Source: JBBWZH01 sp035544115
GTDB taxonomy: Bacteria; Actinomycetota; Actinomycetes; Mycobacteriales; CADCTP01
Assembly (NCBI GenBank): GCA_963714145.1
Contig: OY970235.1
Coordinates: 1,116,001 to 1,180,000, forward strand
Length of the DNA stretch: 64,000 nt
Direction of reading: 5' to 3'
Within the stretch, counting starts at the first letter, position 1. Each line of letters starts with the position of its first letter. This document shows, one piece after another, positions 17,372-24,185 of the stretch. The notes beneath the pieces were generated by a model, which ran no database searches, was not told where the DNA came from, and saw only the letters and a list, made by a program, of their open reading frames with translations. Made by a program: the position numbers and the translations under genes.

Positions 17372-19435
17372 ATGACCGTTACCGCGCCGGACGTCGGCTG
17401 GCCCGACGTCATCGCGTCGCCGCCGCAGCTTGGCCAGCCGGGCCGGCTGGCCCGGCTGGCCCGGGGGGCGCGGACCGACGCGCGCTGGATCCGGCCGTCG
17501 CTGTTCGGCCTGCTGCTCGGCACCGCCGTGCTCTACCTGTACGGCCTGGGCCGGTCGGGGTGGGGGAACGAGTACTACTCCGCCGCCGTTCAGGCCGGCG
17601 CGTCCAGCTGGAAGGCGTTCTTCTTCGGCTCGTTCGACTCGTCCAACTTCATCACGGTGGACAAGACCCCAGCTTCGCTCTGGGTGATGGAACTGTCGGC
17701 GCGGGTGTTCGGCGTGAACTCGTGGAGCATCCTGGTGCCGCAAGCCCTGGAGGGCGTCGCCGCCGTAGCCCTGCTCTATGCCGCGGTGCGGCGCTGGGCC
17801 GGGCCGGTGGCGGGCCTGATCGCCGGGTTGGTGCTGGCGGTCACGCCGGTGGCGACGCTGATGTTCCGGTTCAACAACCCGGACGCACTGCTGGTGCTGC
17901 TGCTTGTTGCCGGCGCCTACGCGGTGACCCGGGCCATCGAGACCGGCCGGACCAGCTGGCTGCTGCTCGCCGGCTCTGCCGTCGGCTTCGGGTTCCTGGC
18001 GAAGATGCTGCAGGCGCTGCTGGTGGTGCCCGCCTTCGGGCTGGCGTACCTGATCGCCGGGCCGCCGAAGCTGGGGCGGCGGATCGGGCAACTGCTGCTG
18101 GCCCTGGTCGCGCTGATCGTCTCGGCGGGGTGGTGGGTGGCGATCGTCGAGCTGGTGCCAGCTTCGGCCCGGCCGTACATCGGCGGTTCGCCCAACAACA
18201 GCGTGCTCGAACTGATGCTCGGCTACAACGGCCTGGGCCGGCTGAACGGCAACGAGACCGGATCGGTCGGCTTCGGCAACGGCACCGGGCCGGCGTTCGG
18301 CGGCGCACCCCGGTGGAACCGGCTGTTCGGCGCCGAGTTCGCCGGTCAGGCGAGCTGGCTGCTGCCGGCCGCGCTGGCGGCCATCCTGGTCGGCTTCTGG
18401 CTGACCTGGCGGGGCCGCCGGACCGACCTCGGCCGCGCCGGCTACATCATCTGGGGCGGCTGGCTGCTGATCACCGCCGGCACCTTCAGCTTCATGCGCG
18501 GCATCATCCACTCGTACTACCTGGTCGCGCTGGCACCTGCGATCGGCGCGCTGATCGGTGCCGCCGCGGTCGGCTTGTGGGCCCGCCGGGACGTGGTCGC
18601 CCGGGTGATCCTGGCCGCGCTCATCGCCGGGACCGCGGTGTGGGCCTCGGTGTTGCTGCACCGTTCCGCCGACTGGCACCCGTGGCTGCGGACGCTGGTG
18701 CTCTTCACCGGCGTGATCGCCGCGCTCGGCGTGATCGGCACCCGGTGGCTGAATCGCCAGGCGGCGATCGGGGTGGCCGGCGTCGGTCTGGCCGCGGTGC
18801 TGGCCGCGCCGCTGGCGTACTCGCTGCAGACCGCGTCCACTACGCACACCGGCGCGCTGCCGTCGGCCGGGCCGTCGGTCGCCGGCGGGTTCGGCGGCGG
18901 CCCCGCTGGCGGCGGGTTCCGGCAGCGCAATGGCGGCGCTTTCCCAGGCAATGCGAACGGCACTGGGCCCGCGAACGGGAACTTCCCGGGCGGCACCGGC
19001 ACCGGCGGCTTTCCTGGCGGCACCGGCGGACCGGGCGGCACCCGGCAGGGCGGCTTCGGCGGGCCCGGTGGCGGCGGGCTGATGGGTGGGTCGCAAGTGG
19101 ACAGTGAGTTGACTGCCCTGCTGAAGAACGGCGCCGCCGGCTACCGCTGGTCGGCAGCTGCCCTCGGCGCGACTGCGGCCGCCCCGTATCAGCTGGCCAG
19201 CGGCACCGCGGTGCTCGCCATCGGCGGCTTCAACGGCACCGACCCGACGCCGACTCTGGCCGCGTTCCAACAGCTCGTCGCCAACCATCAGATCCACTAC
19301 TTCCTCTCCGGCCGCGGCTTCGGCGGCGGCCAGGGTTCCGACGAGATCGCCACCTGGGTCGCGCAGAACTTCACCGCCACCACCGTCGGCAACACCACGG
19401 TGTACGACCTGTCCGGCACCACTACCGGCTCCTGA
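17372..19435 (+). CDS. Family 39 (ArnT/PMT-like) membrane glycosyltransferase
   Basis: 687 residues. About ten membrane helices, starting with LFGLLLGTAVLYLYGLG near residue 48. The first outside loop carries WGNEYYSAAVQAG, the position of the acidic catalytic residue in GT39 enzymes, and FITVDKTPASLWVMEL. Residues 495-570 are an unusual Gly/Asn-rich linker (repeats of FPGG, GTG), followed by a soluble C-terminal domain of about 120 residues. ATG 17372 has GGAGAG 6 bases upstream. It is coupled to the GT2-GtrA gene, which probably supplies its polyprenyl-phosphate sugar donor. The acceptor is unknown. Confidence 0.9.
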   Translation: MTVTAPDVGWPDVIASPPQLGQPGRLARLARGARTDARWIRPSLFGLLLGTAVLYLYGLGRSGWGNEYYSAAVQAGASSWKAFFFGSFDSSNFITVDKTPASLWVMELSARVFGVNSWSILVPQALEGVAAVALLYAAVRRWAGPVAGLIAGLVLAVTPVATLMFRFNNPDALLVLLLVAGAYAVTRAIETGRTSWLLLAGSAVGFGFLAKMLQALLVVPAFGLAYLIAGPPKLGRRIGQLLLALVALIVSAGWWVAIVELVPASARPYIGGSPNNSVLELMLGYNGLGRLNGNETGSVGFGNGTGPAFGGAPRWNRLFGAEFAGQASWLLPAALAAILVGFWLTWRGRRTDLGRAGYIIWGGWLLITAGTFSFMRGIIHSYYLVALAPAIGALIGAAAVGLWARRDVVARVILAALIAGTAVWASVLLHRSADWHPWLRTLVLFTGVIAALGVIGTRWLNRQAAIGVAGVGLAAVLAAPLAYSLQTASTTHTGALPSAGPSVAGGFGGGPAGGGFRQRNGGAFPGNANGTGPANGNFPGGTGTGGFPGGTGGPGGTRQGGFGGPGGGGLMGGSQVDSELTALLKNGAAGYRWSAAALGATAAAPYQLASGTAVLAIGGFNGTDPTPTLAAFQQLVANHQIHYFLSGRGFGGGQGSDEIATWVAQNFTATTVGNTTVYDLSGTTTGS

Positions 19436-19447
19436 CCGAGCCGCTCC

Positions 19448-19489
19448 CCGGAGCCCGTCCCCGCCATGTCCGGCTGGGGCGGGCTCCGG
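19448..19489 (+). terminator. Hairpin after the glycosyltransferase operon
   Basis: The arm ccggagcccg-t-cccc (19448-19462) pairs with ggggcgggctccgg (19476-19489), 14 pairs with one bulged T and a 13-base loop. It starts 13 bases after the GT39 stop codon. Confidence 0.6.
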
Positions 19490-19561
19490 TGCGTCCGCCT
19501 CGAGATCCGCCGATGCCCGCGCAGCACTCCGTCCACGGCTCGACGCGGTCCAGTCGACTCA

Positions 19562-19792
19562 CTAGCCGACGTCAACCTCGACCAGAGCGGTAGCCACCGT
19601 CGTCGACTCCGGCGGTTCTTCGCCGGCCTCCGCGATGCCGGCCAGGTGCAGCGCGATCGCATCGCACATGTTCTCCTCGCACTCCTGCGCGGTCTCGCCG
19701 GCGGCGACACAGCCGGGAAAGTCCGGCGCCCACGAGCTGTAGCCACTCTCGGCTCGCTCGATCACAACGAGGTACCGCAACGACTTGGTCAT
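19562..19792 (-). CDS. HicB-like antitoxin family protein without a visible HicA
   Basis: 76 residues: MTKSLRYLVVIERAESGYSS, then APDFPGCVAAGETAQECEEN and AIALHLAGIAEAGEEPPES. The pattern YS.W.PD.PGC.A.G.T.EE matches the partial RNase-H-like fold of HicB/UPF0150 proteins. There is no DNA-binding extension. ATG 19792 has GGGAGG 6 bases upstream. HicB normally follows a small HicA mRNA-interferase gene, but no HicA-like frame lies on either side, so this is a solitary HicB domain protein. Confidence 0.75.
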   Translation of the reverse strand: MTKSLRYLVVIERAESGYSSWAPDFPGCVAAGETAQECEENMCDAIALHLAGIAEAGEEPPESTTVATALVEVDVG

Positions 19793-19866
19793 CCTCAGCC
19801 TCCCTGGCTCGGTCGTGGTCCCATCGGCTGCGATCAAATGCCAGCTACCGGCCTTTGGTCAAACGG

Positions 19867-19894
19867 TTGTCCACAGGCAAATCCGTTGTCCACA
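19867..19894 (+). other. Two direct DnaA-box sequences
   Basis: Two identical copies of TTGTCCACA, at 19867-19875 and 19886-19894, in the same orientation 19 bases apart. This is the preferred DnaA box of actinomycetes. They lie in the intergenic region between hicB and the unknown gene at 20048. Whether DnaA binds here is not known. Confidence 0.5.
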
Positions 19895-19922
19895 GATTGC
19901 CCGGACCCACTTGCCCGCCCCT

Positions 19923-20013
19923 CCCGACCCAACGAGAGTCGGGGGCCGACCCAGTCCACGGCCGTCCACAATGGACGGCCCCGGGCCGGCGCTAGGAACG
20001 CCTACCCGGGGCC
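19923..20013 (+). promoter_or_regulatory. Cluster of inverted repeats in the leader of the gene at 20048
   Basis: Three inverted repeats follow each other: cccgac/gtcggg (about 19923-19942), ggccgtcca/tggacggcc (19960-19968 with 19972-19980, 3-base loop), and ggccccggg/cccggggcc (19977-19985 with 20005-20013, 19-base loop). The last two share bases 19977-19980, so they cannot both form, which resembles an attenuator or nested operators. Confidence 0.45.
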
Positions 20014-20047
20014 TTGGCCGCCACCTGCACAACCAGGAGGACGACTC

Positions 20048-20470
20048 GTGCAGCAGCCTAGCCAGCCCGCACCCGAACCCCCGACCTACCTCCGCCCGCT
20101 CGCCGACGGCGGAACGATCACGCTGGACGGCAGCACCCCCCGACCGGAGACGGGCCAGCCCCGTGCCGGCCGCCGCCCTCCGCCTGCCGGCCTGCCGGCC
20201 TGGCGCCTGCGTGACCTCGCCACCACCCTGACCCACTGGTCGACCACCGTCGACGCTCTCACCGATCACCACGACTGGCCACCCGACGAGGCCGACATCT
20301 CCCGCGCCGTCACCGCCGGCGCCCGACCTCCTGGAGCCGCCCACCGCCAGCGCACGCTAGCGGCGATCGGCCGGTGCTCGCGTTCCCGGGGCCACTGGTC
20401 CCGCCCGGTCGACATCCAAGAAGCAGTACGTCATCATAAAAGCGATAGAGGAGACCATCATGAGCACTGA
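20048..20470 (+). CDS. Unknown small protein preceding a toxin-antitoxin pair
   Basis: 140 residues from GTG 20048, which has AGGAGG 7 bases upstream. Residues 1-55 are rich in Pro and Arg. Residues 56-100 could form helices (WRLRDLATTLTHWSTTVDAL). The end is His/Arg-rich. I recognise no domain. Its stop (20468-20470) overlaps the ATG of the downstream antitoxin (20460) in another frame, so it appears cotranscribed with the pair. Confidence 0.45.
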   Translation: MQQPSQPAPEPPTYLRPLADGGTITLDGSTPRPETGQPRAGRRPPPAGLPAWRLRDLATTLTHWSTTVDALTDHHDWPPDEADISRAVTAGARPPGAAHRQRTLAAIGRCSRSRGHWSRPVDIQEAVRHHKSDRGDHHEH

Positions 20471-20654
20471 CGACATCGCTCGACACTTGCCGGGCTTCCC
20501 TCGATCCACTACGGCGGAGGAGTTGGCGCGACAGCAAGGTGTGGTCCCGGTCGTCCCGTTCGTCGACCTCCGCGCCGACCTATGGGAGACCGACGAGGAG
20601 CTCGACCAGTTCCTCGCCGACATACGCGCCGCTCGGCAGGCCGACCTTGGCTGA
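20460..20654 (+). CDS. Putative antitoxin of a PIN-type toxin-antitoxin pair
   Basis: 64 residues, acidic (MSTDDIARHLPGFPRSTTAE, then WETDEELDQFLADIRAARQ). Upstream GGAGA is 6 bases before the ATG. The size, acidic tail and immediate overlap with a PIN-domain gene are what is expected of a VapB-like antitoxin, but no known DNA-binding motif is obvious, so the call rests mostly on context. Confidence 0.6.
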   Translation: MSTDDIARHLPGFPRSTTAEELARQQGVVPVVPFVDLRADLWETDEELDQFLADIRAARQADLG

Positions 20655-20667
20655 ACCGGGATCACCG

Positions 20668-21072
20668 GTGGTGATGGATACCGACGTGATTTCGTTGATC
20701 ATGAAGAGCCGTCTACCACCAGACGAGACGGTATTGACCAGCCGGATCTGCTACGTGTCGTTCGTGACCGTGGGCGAACTGGCGAAGGGCGCGGCCGAAG
20801 CCAACTGGGGTGTGCGAAGAAGGACCGAACTTGCCGACTGGCTGCATAAGGTTGGCGTTCTGCCCTATGACATTGACGTCTCGTACAACTGGGGCCAACT
20901 CAGCGCGGAAGCCCGGCGGCGGGGGCGGTCCCGTCCGGTGAACGACACGTGGATCGCGGCGTGCTGCCTGACCCAGGGCCTGCCGTTGATGACCCGCAAC
21001 CTCAAGGACTACGTCGACTTCGCGGAGCACCACGGCTTGATCCTCGAGGTCAACCAGACGACGACCCCGTGA
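20668..21072 (+). CDS. PIN-domain (VapC-like) ribonuclease toxin
   Basis: About 134 residues. PIN signatures in order: the first acidic residue in MDTDVISLI, the glutamate in GELAKGAAEA, and NDTWIAACCLTQGLPLMTRN with its acidic residue, ending in YVDFAEHHGLILE. These residues bind the metal that cleaves RNA. Possible starts are TTG 20647 (overlapping the antitoxin stop), GTG 20668 or ATG 20674; I use 20668. Codon use is less GC-extreme than in neighbours (tat, gta, aag codons), which fits a mobile module. Confidence 0.82.
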   Translation: MVMDTDVISLIMKSRLPPDETVLTSRICYVSFVTVGELAKGAAEANWGVRRRTELADWLHKVGVLPYDIDVSYNWGQLSAEARRRGRSRPVNDTWIAACCLTQGLPLMTRNLKDYVDFAEHHGLILEVNQTTTP

Positions 21073-21132
21073 GCACCGCGGGTCTCGCCTGATCGTCCGC
21101 ACGGCAGTCACAGTCGCGCGGACAGTCGACCG

Positions 21133-21975
21133 TCAGCTTGTGCCGGGGAGGATCCGGCGGATGAGGGGTGGTGGGGTGGGGCGGCGTTCCCACTCGCGGG
21201 GGTAGCCGAGGGAGACCTCCTCGAAGCGGACGCCGTCGTAGTAGGTCGTGCGCGGGATGTGCAGGTGCCCGTAGACGGCGACGGCGGCGCGGTAGCGGAT
21301 GTGCCAGTCGGCGGTCAGTTCGGTGCCACACCAGATGGAGAACTCGGGGAGGCGGAGAGCTTGGGCGGGGCCGGGGTGAAGCGGCCAGTGCGAGACCAGA
21401 ACGGTGCCGAGGTCGGCTGGCAGTTCGGCGAGACGGGGTTCGGTCGCCGCGACCCGGGCGCGGCACCAGGCGTCTCGAGTCGGATGCGGGTCGGGGTGCA
21501 GCACGAACTCGTCGGTGCAGACGACGCCGGCTTCCCACGCCAGCGCCAGCGCCTCCGCCGGCGTGTTGCCGACCCGGCGCATCGTGTAGTCGTAGAGCAG
21601 GAACAGGGGGACGATCGCGAGCGGGCCGGTGGGCCCATCCCAGATCGGGTACGGGTCCTCGGGCGTGAGCACACCGAGGTCACGGCAGACCTTGAGCAGT
21701 TGCTGGTACTTGGCCTCGCCGCGCAGCGCGGTCGGGTCGTCCCGGGGGGTGCTCCACAGTTCGTGGTTGCCGGGCACCCAGACCACGGTGCCAAAGCGGT
21801 CGCGCAGGCGTTCCAGCGCCCAGGCCACGTCTTCGGCCGATTCGGCCACGTCGCCGGCCACCAGCAGCCAGTCGTCGGCGTGATACCCGGCCAACTCCTC
21901 GACCATCTGCCGGTTGGCCGGATAGGCGATGTGCAGGTCGCTGGTCGCGTAAAGGGTGCCGGCCATGTCCGGCAT
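21133..21975 (-). CDS. Metallophosphoesterase (calcineurin-like)
   Basis: 280 residues with all five metal-binding blocks in order: SDLH (about residue 12), GDV (about 41), GNHE (about 69), SHWP (about 195) and GHLH (about 236). It is therefore a probably active dinuclear phosphoesterase of the cytoplasm. Starts at 21975 or 21966 are both possible. Substrate unknown. It lies downstream of cobU-cobS on the same strand with a 263-base gap, so cotranscription is uncertain. Confidence 0.85.
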   Translation of the reverse strand: MPDMAGTLYATSDLHIAYPANRQMVEELAGYHADDWLLVAGDVAESAEDVAWALERLRDRFGTVVWVPGNHELWSTPRDDPTALRGEAKYQQLLKVCRDLGVLTPEDPYPIWDGPTGPLAIVPLFLLYDYTMRRVGNTPAEALALAWEAGVVCTDEFVLHPDPHPTRDAWCRARVAATEPRLAELPADLGTVLVSHWPLHPGPAQALRLPEFSIWCGTELTADWHIRYRAAVAVYGHLHIPRTTYYDGVRFEEVSLGYPREWERRPTPPPLIRRILPGTS

Positions 21976-22238
21976 TCTGCCGCCGTCCCGGCCGCGGCGC
22001 CCGCGGCGGGCCGTGGCCGGGTCGGGAACCCGGCCGAAAGGGTGCTGTGGAGGGCCGCGAGGTGGCTGACCACCCGGTTCCGCGGGCCGTCCAACGGCGC
22101 AGTTGGCGATCGCGGCGGGCGGTGGCGGGTGAACCAGCGGATCGTCGGATCGGTCCCGGCCGGTCGGCCGACCGGCAACAGCGATCAGTCGGCGGCGGGG
22201 TCGAGGTCGACGCGGCCGCCCCGGCGCCGCCAGGTGGG

Positions 22239-23024
22239 TCAGCCAGCCGCGGCGGCGAGGAGGGCAGCGGCGGTGGCGATCTCGCTGACCGCCCCGAAGA
22301 CGTCACCGGTGACGCCGCCGAGGACGCGGACCGCGCGCCGCAACAGGAGTTCCGCGGCGCCCAGGCCGACCGGGATCGTCAGCAGCAGGTGGCCGGTCAG
22401 GCCCGGGTGGCCGAGCAGGGCCGGCGCCGCGGCGGCAGCCGCCAACCCGGCGCAGGTCGCCGTGAGCAGCCAACGGGGGACGGTGCCGGCGACCCCGGCG
22501 CCGAGGCCTTCCGGTCGGGCGGGTGGGATCCCGGGCAGCCCGGCGCGGAGCATCGCCAACCGGCCGACCAGCACCGACACGGCCAGCACCGGCAGGCCAC
22601 GGTGCAGCTCCAGCGCCCGGCCGAGCGCGCTGACCTGGATCAGCAACACGAGGACGAGGGACGCCACGCCGAATGCACCCACGTCCGGCTGCTTCATCAC
22701 GGTCAGCGCACGGCCCCGGTCGGCCAGTGGGCCGAGGCCATCCGCGGTGTCAGCCAGCCCGTCCAGGTGCAGCCCCCGGGTCAGCAGCGCGATCGCTGCC
22801 AGTGTGATGCTCGCTGCCAGGGCCGCGCCCAGCCCGCCCCGGTACAACCCGTCAGCAACTGCGGCGACCCCGACCGCGACACCGGCGACCAGCAAGCCGC
22901 TCAGTGGGCACCAGCGCAGCGCCGGCCCGAATGCCCGCGGCGGCAGTGTCCGGCGCACCGGGATCGCGGTGAACAGGGCGATCGCCGCCAGTGCCGCGTC
23001 CCTGCGGCGGGGTCCCGGACTCAT
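22239..23024 (-). CDS. cobS: Adenosylcobinamide-GDP ribazoletransferase (cobalamin synthase)
   Basis: 261 residues, integral membrane protein with about six helices. It begins AALAAIALFTAIPVRRTLPP, which fits the CobS entry helix, and has the conserved HLDGLADTADGLG block (about residues 84-96) whose acidic residues bind metal, then RALTVMKQPDVGAFG. It joins adenosylcobinamide-GDP with alpha-ribazole in the last steps of cobalamin assembly, acting with cobU next to it and cobT at 43.7 kb. It lies outside the riboswitch-led operon, on the opposite strand. Confidence 0.93.
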   Translation of the reverse strand: MSPGPRRRDAALAAIALFTAIPVRRTLPPRAFGPALRWCPLSGLLVAGVAVGVAAVADGLYRGGLGAALAASITLAAIALLTRGLHLDGLADTADGLGPLADRGRALTVMKQPDVGAFGVASLVLVLLIQVSALGRALELHRGLPVLAVSVLVGRLAMLRAGLPGIPPARPEGLGAGVAGTVPRWLLTATCAGLAAAAAAPALLGHPGLTGHLLLTIPVGLGAAELLLRRAVRVLGGVTGDVFGAVSEIATAAALLAAAAG

Positions 23025-23205
23025 CGCGGTGGCCCGCTGGGGTGCCGGTCTTGTGGGGAGGTCGGGCCTCGCCGTGGGGCCGCCGGCGGTCCGGCCGCCC
23101 GCCGCATCGCCGCCCGGCCCGGGCGGTCACCCGGGTAGCTCGGGTCTGGCTGCCTGGGTGCCAGCCTGGCAAGCCCGGCCGGTGGGATCCGCGGCGTGGT
23201 GGGCA

Positions 23206-23748
23206 TCAGCGCAGGTGGGTCGGGATGCCGGCGACCACCAGCCACACCTGATCGGCGGTGCTGGCCAGGTCCTGGTTGAGCAGGCCGAGCTGATCCCGGA
23301 ACAGCCGGCCGGACCAGGTCGGCGGCACCACGCCCCAGCCCACCTCGTCGCTGACCAGCACCGTCGCCGCCAGCCGGCCCCGCCAGGCGTCAAGCAGGTC
23401 GTCCACCCGGTGCCGGACCAGGTCCGGGTAGCCGACTCGGCGGTCCCAGGCGCCCGCGTCATCCAGCACCTGGGTCAGCCAGGCGGTGACGGAGTCGACC
23501 AACAGCGGCGTCGGAGTGCCGCGCAGCGCCCCGGCCAGGTCCGTGCTCTCGACGGTGCGCCAGCCCGCCGGCCGGGACCGTTGGTGCCGTTCCACCCGTG
23601 CCCGCCACTCCGGGTCGTCCACTCCGGTCGGCCCGGTGGCCAGGTACGTGACCTCTGCCTCGCCGGCCAGCAGCGCCTGGGCATGCGCCGACTTGCCAGA
23701 CCGCGTGCCACCCAGCACCAGCGACCGACCCGGTTTGGTGTCGTCCAT
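23206..23748 (-). CDS. cobU: Adenosylcobinamide kinase / adenosylcobinamide-phosphate guanylyltransferase
   Basis: 180 residues. P-loop GGTRSGKS at residues 13-20, then VTYLATGP, the RHQRSRPAGWRTVE segment (guanylylated histidine region near residue 54), LLVDSVTAWLTQ and VLVSDEVGWGVVPP. Full length for the family. It activates adenosylcobinamide with GTP before CobS. It is divergent from the cob operon; a 180-base gap without a gene separates it from cobS. Confidence 0.93.
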   Translation of the reverse strand: MDDTKPGRSLVLGGTRSGKSAHAQALLAGEAEVTYLATGPTGVDDPEWRARVERHQRSRPAGWRTVESTDLAGALRGTPTPLLVDSVTAWLTQVLDDAGAWDRRVGYPDLVRHRVDDLLDAWRGRLAATVLVSDEVGWGVVPPTWSGRLFRDQLGLLNQDLASTADQVWLVVAGIPTHLR

Positions 23749-23857
23749 GGAACGCCATCTTGCGGCACGGCCGCCCGGCCGCCGCCTCGGCCCGGCAACA
23801 GGCCCCGGCTGTCGCCCGGGTACAGACGCCGGCGGTGGCAGGCTGCCTGGGCGTGTT

Positions 23858-24016
23858 GTACGGTTCTGGGGCTAACGATGGTCACGGAGGAAGCCGGTGC
23901 GAGTCCGGCGCGGTCCCGCCACTGTCACCGGGGAGCGGTCCTCAAAACGGTCACGGTCAGCATTGACTGGAAGGCCGAGGAGAGCGTAGATCCGGGAGCC
24001 AGGAGACTCCGGCCAT
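23858..24016 (+). promoter_or_regulatory. Cobalamin (B12) riboswitch
   Basis: Hallmarks of the adenosylcobalamin aptamer on the plus strand: GGAAGCCGGTGCGAGTCCGG (about 23890-23909), GGTCCCGCCACTGT just after, and the B12 box with GCCAGGAGACT near 23998-24008. A short hairpin (cgggg/ccccg, about 24032-24047) lies between the aptamer and the first start codons and could be the expression platform. It should shut down the whole downstream cob operon when cobalamin is plentiful. Confidence 0.92.
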
Positions 24017-24060
24017 CGACCCGCTGACCCGGGGCGCGGACCCCGAGTGAGGACGTCGCC

Positions 24061-24123
24061 ATGGCCCGGTCGCGTAGGTGCGCCGCTGGCACGTCGTCAT
24101 CCGGCCCGCGCTGGCAGCCCTGA
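24061..24123 (+). CDS. Possible 20-codon leader ORF between riboswitch and cbiB
   Basis: ATG 24061 has GAGGA 8 bases upstream, a better ribosome site than any near the cbiB start. The frame codes 20 residues (MARSRRCAAG and on) and ends at TGA 24121-24123, before cbiB. It may be a translated leader, or the ribosome site may belong to cbiB with a start I misjudge. Confidence 0.3.
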   Translation: MARSRRCAAGTSSSGPRWQP

Positions 24124-24185
24124 GCGCGCCACGCCGCCCAGACGGCGCCACCCCCGCCAGTCCCACCCGGCACGGCGCTGACGGC

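Noticed and set aside
23025..23205. Additional cob gene between cobS and cobU
   Set aside because: No frame with family motifs; cobT, which often sits there, is at 43.7 kb.
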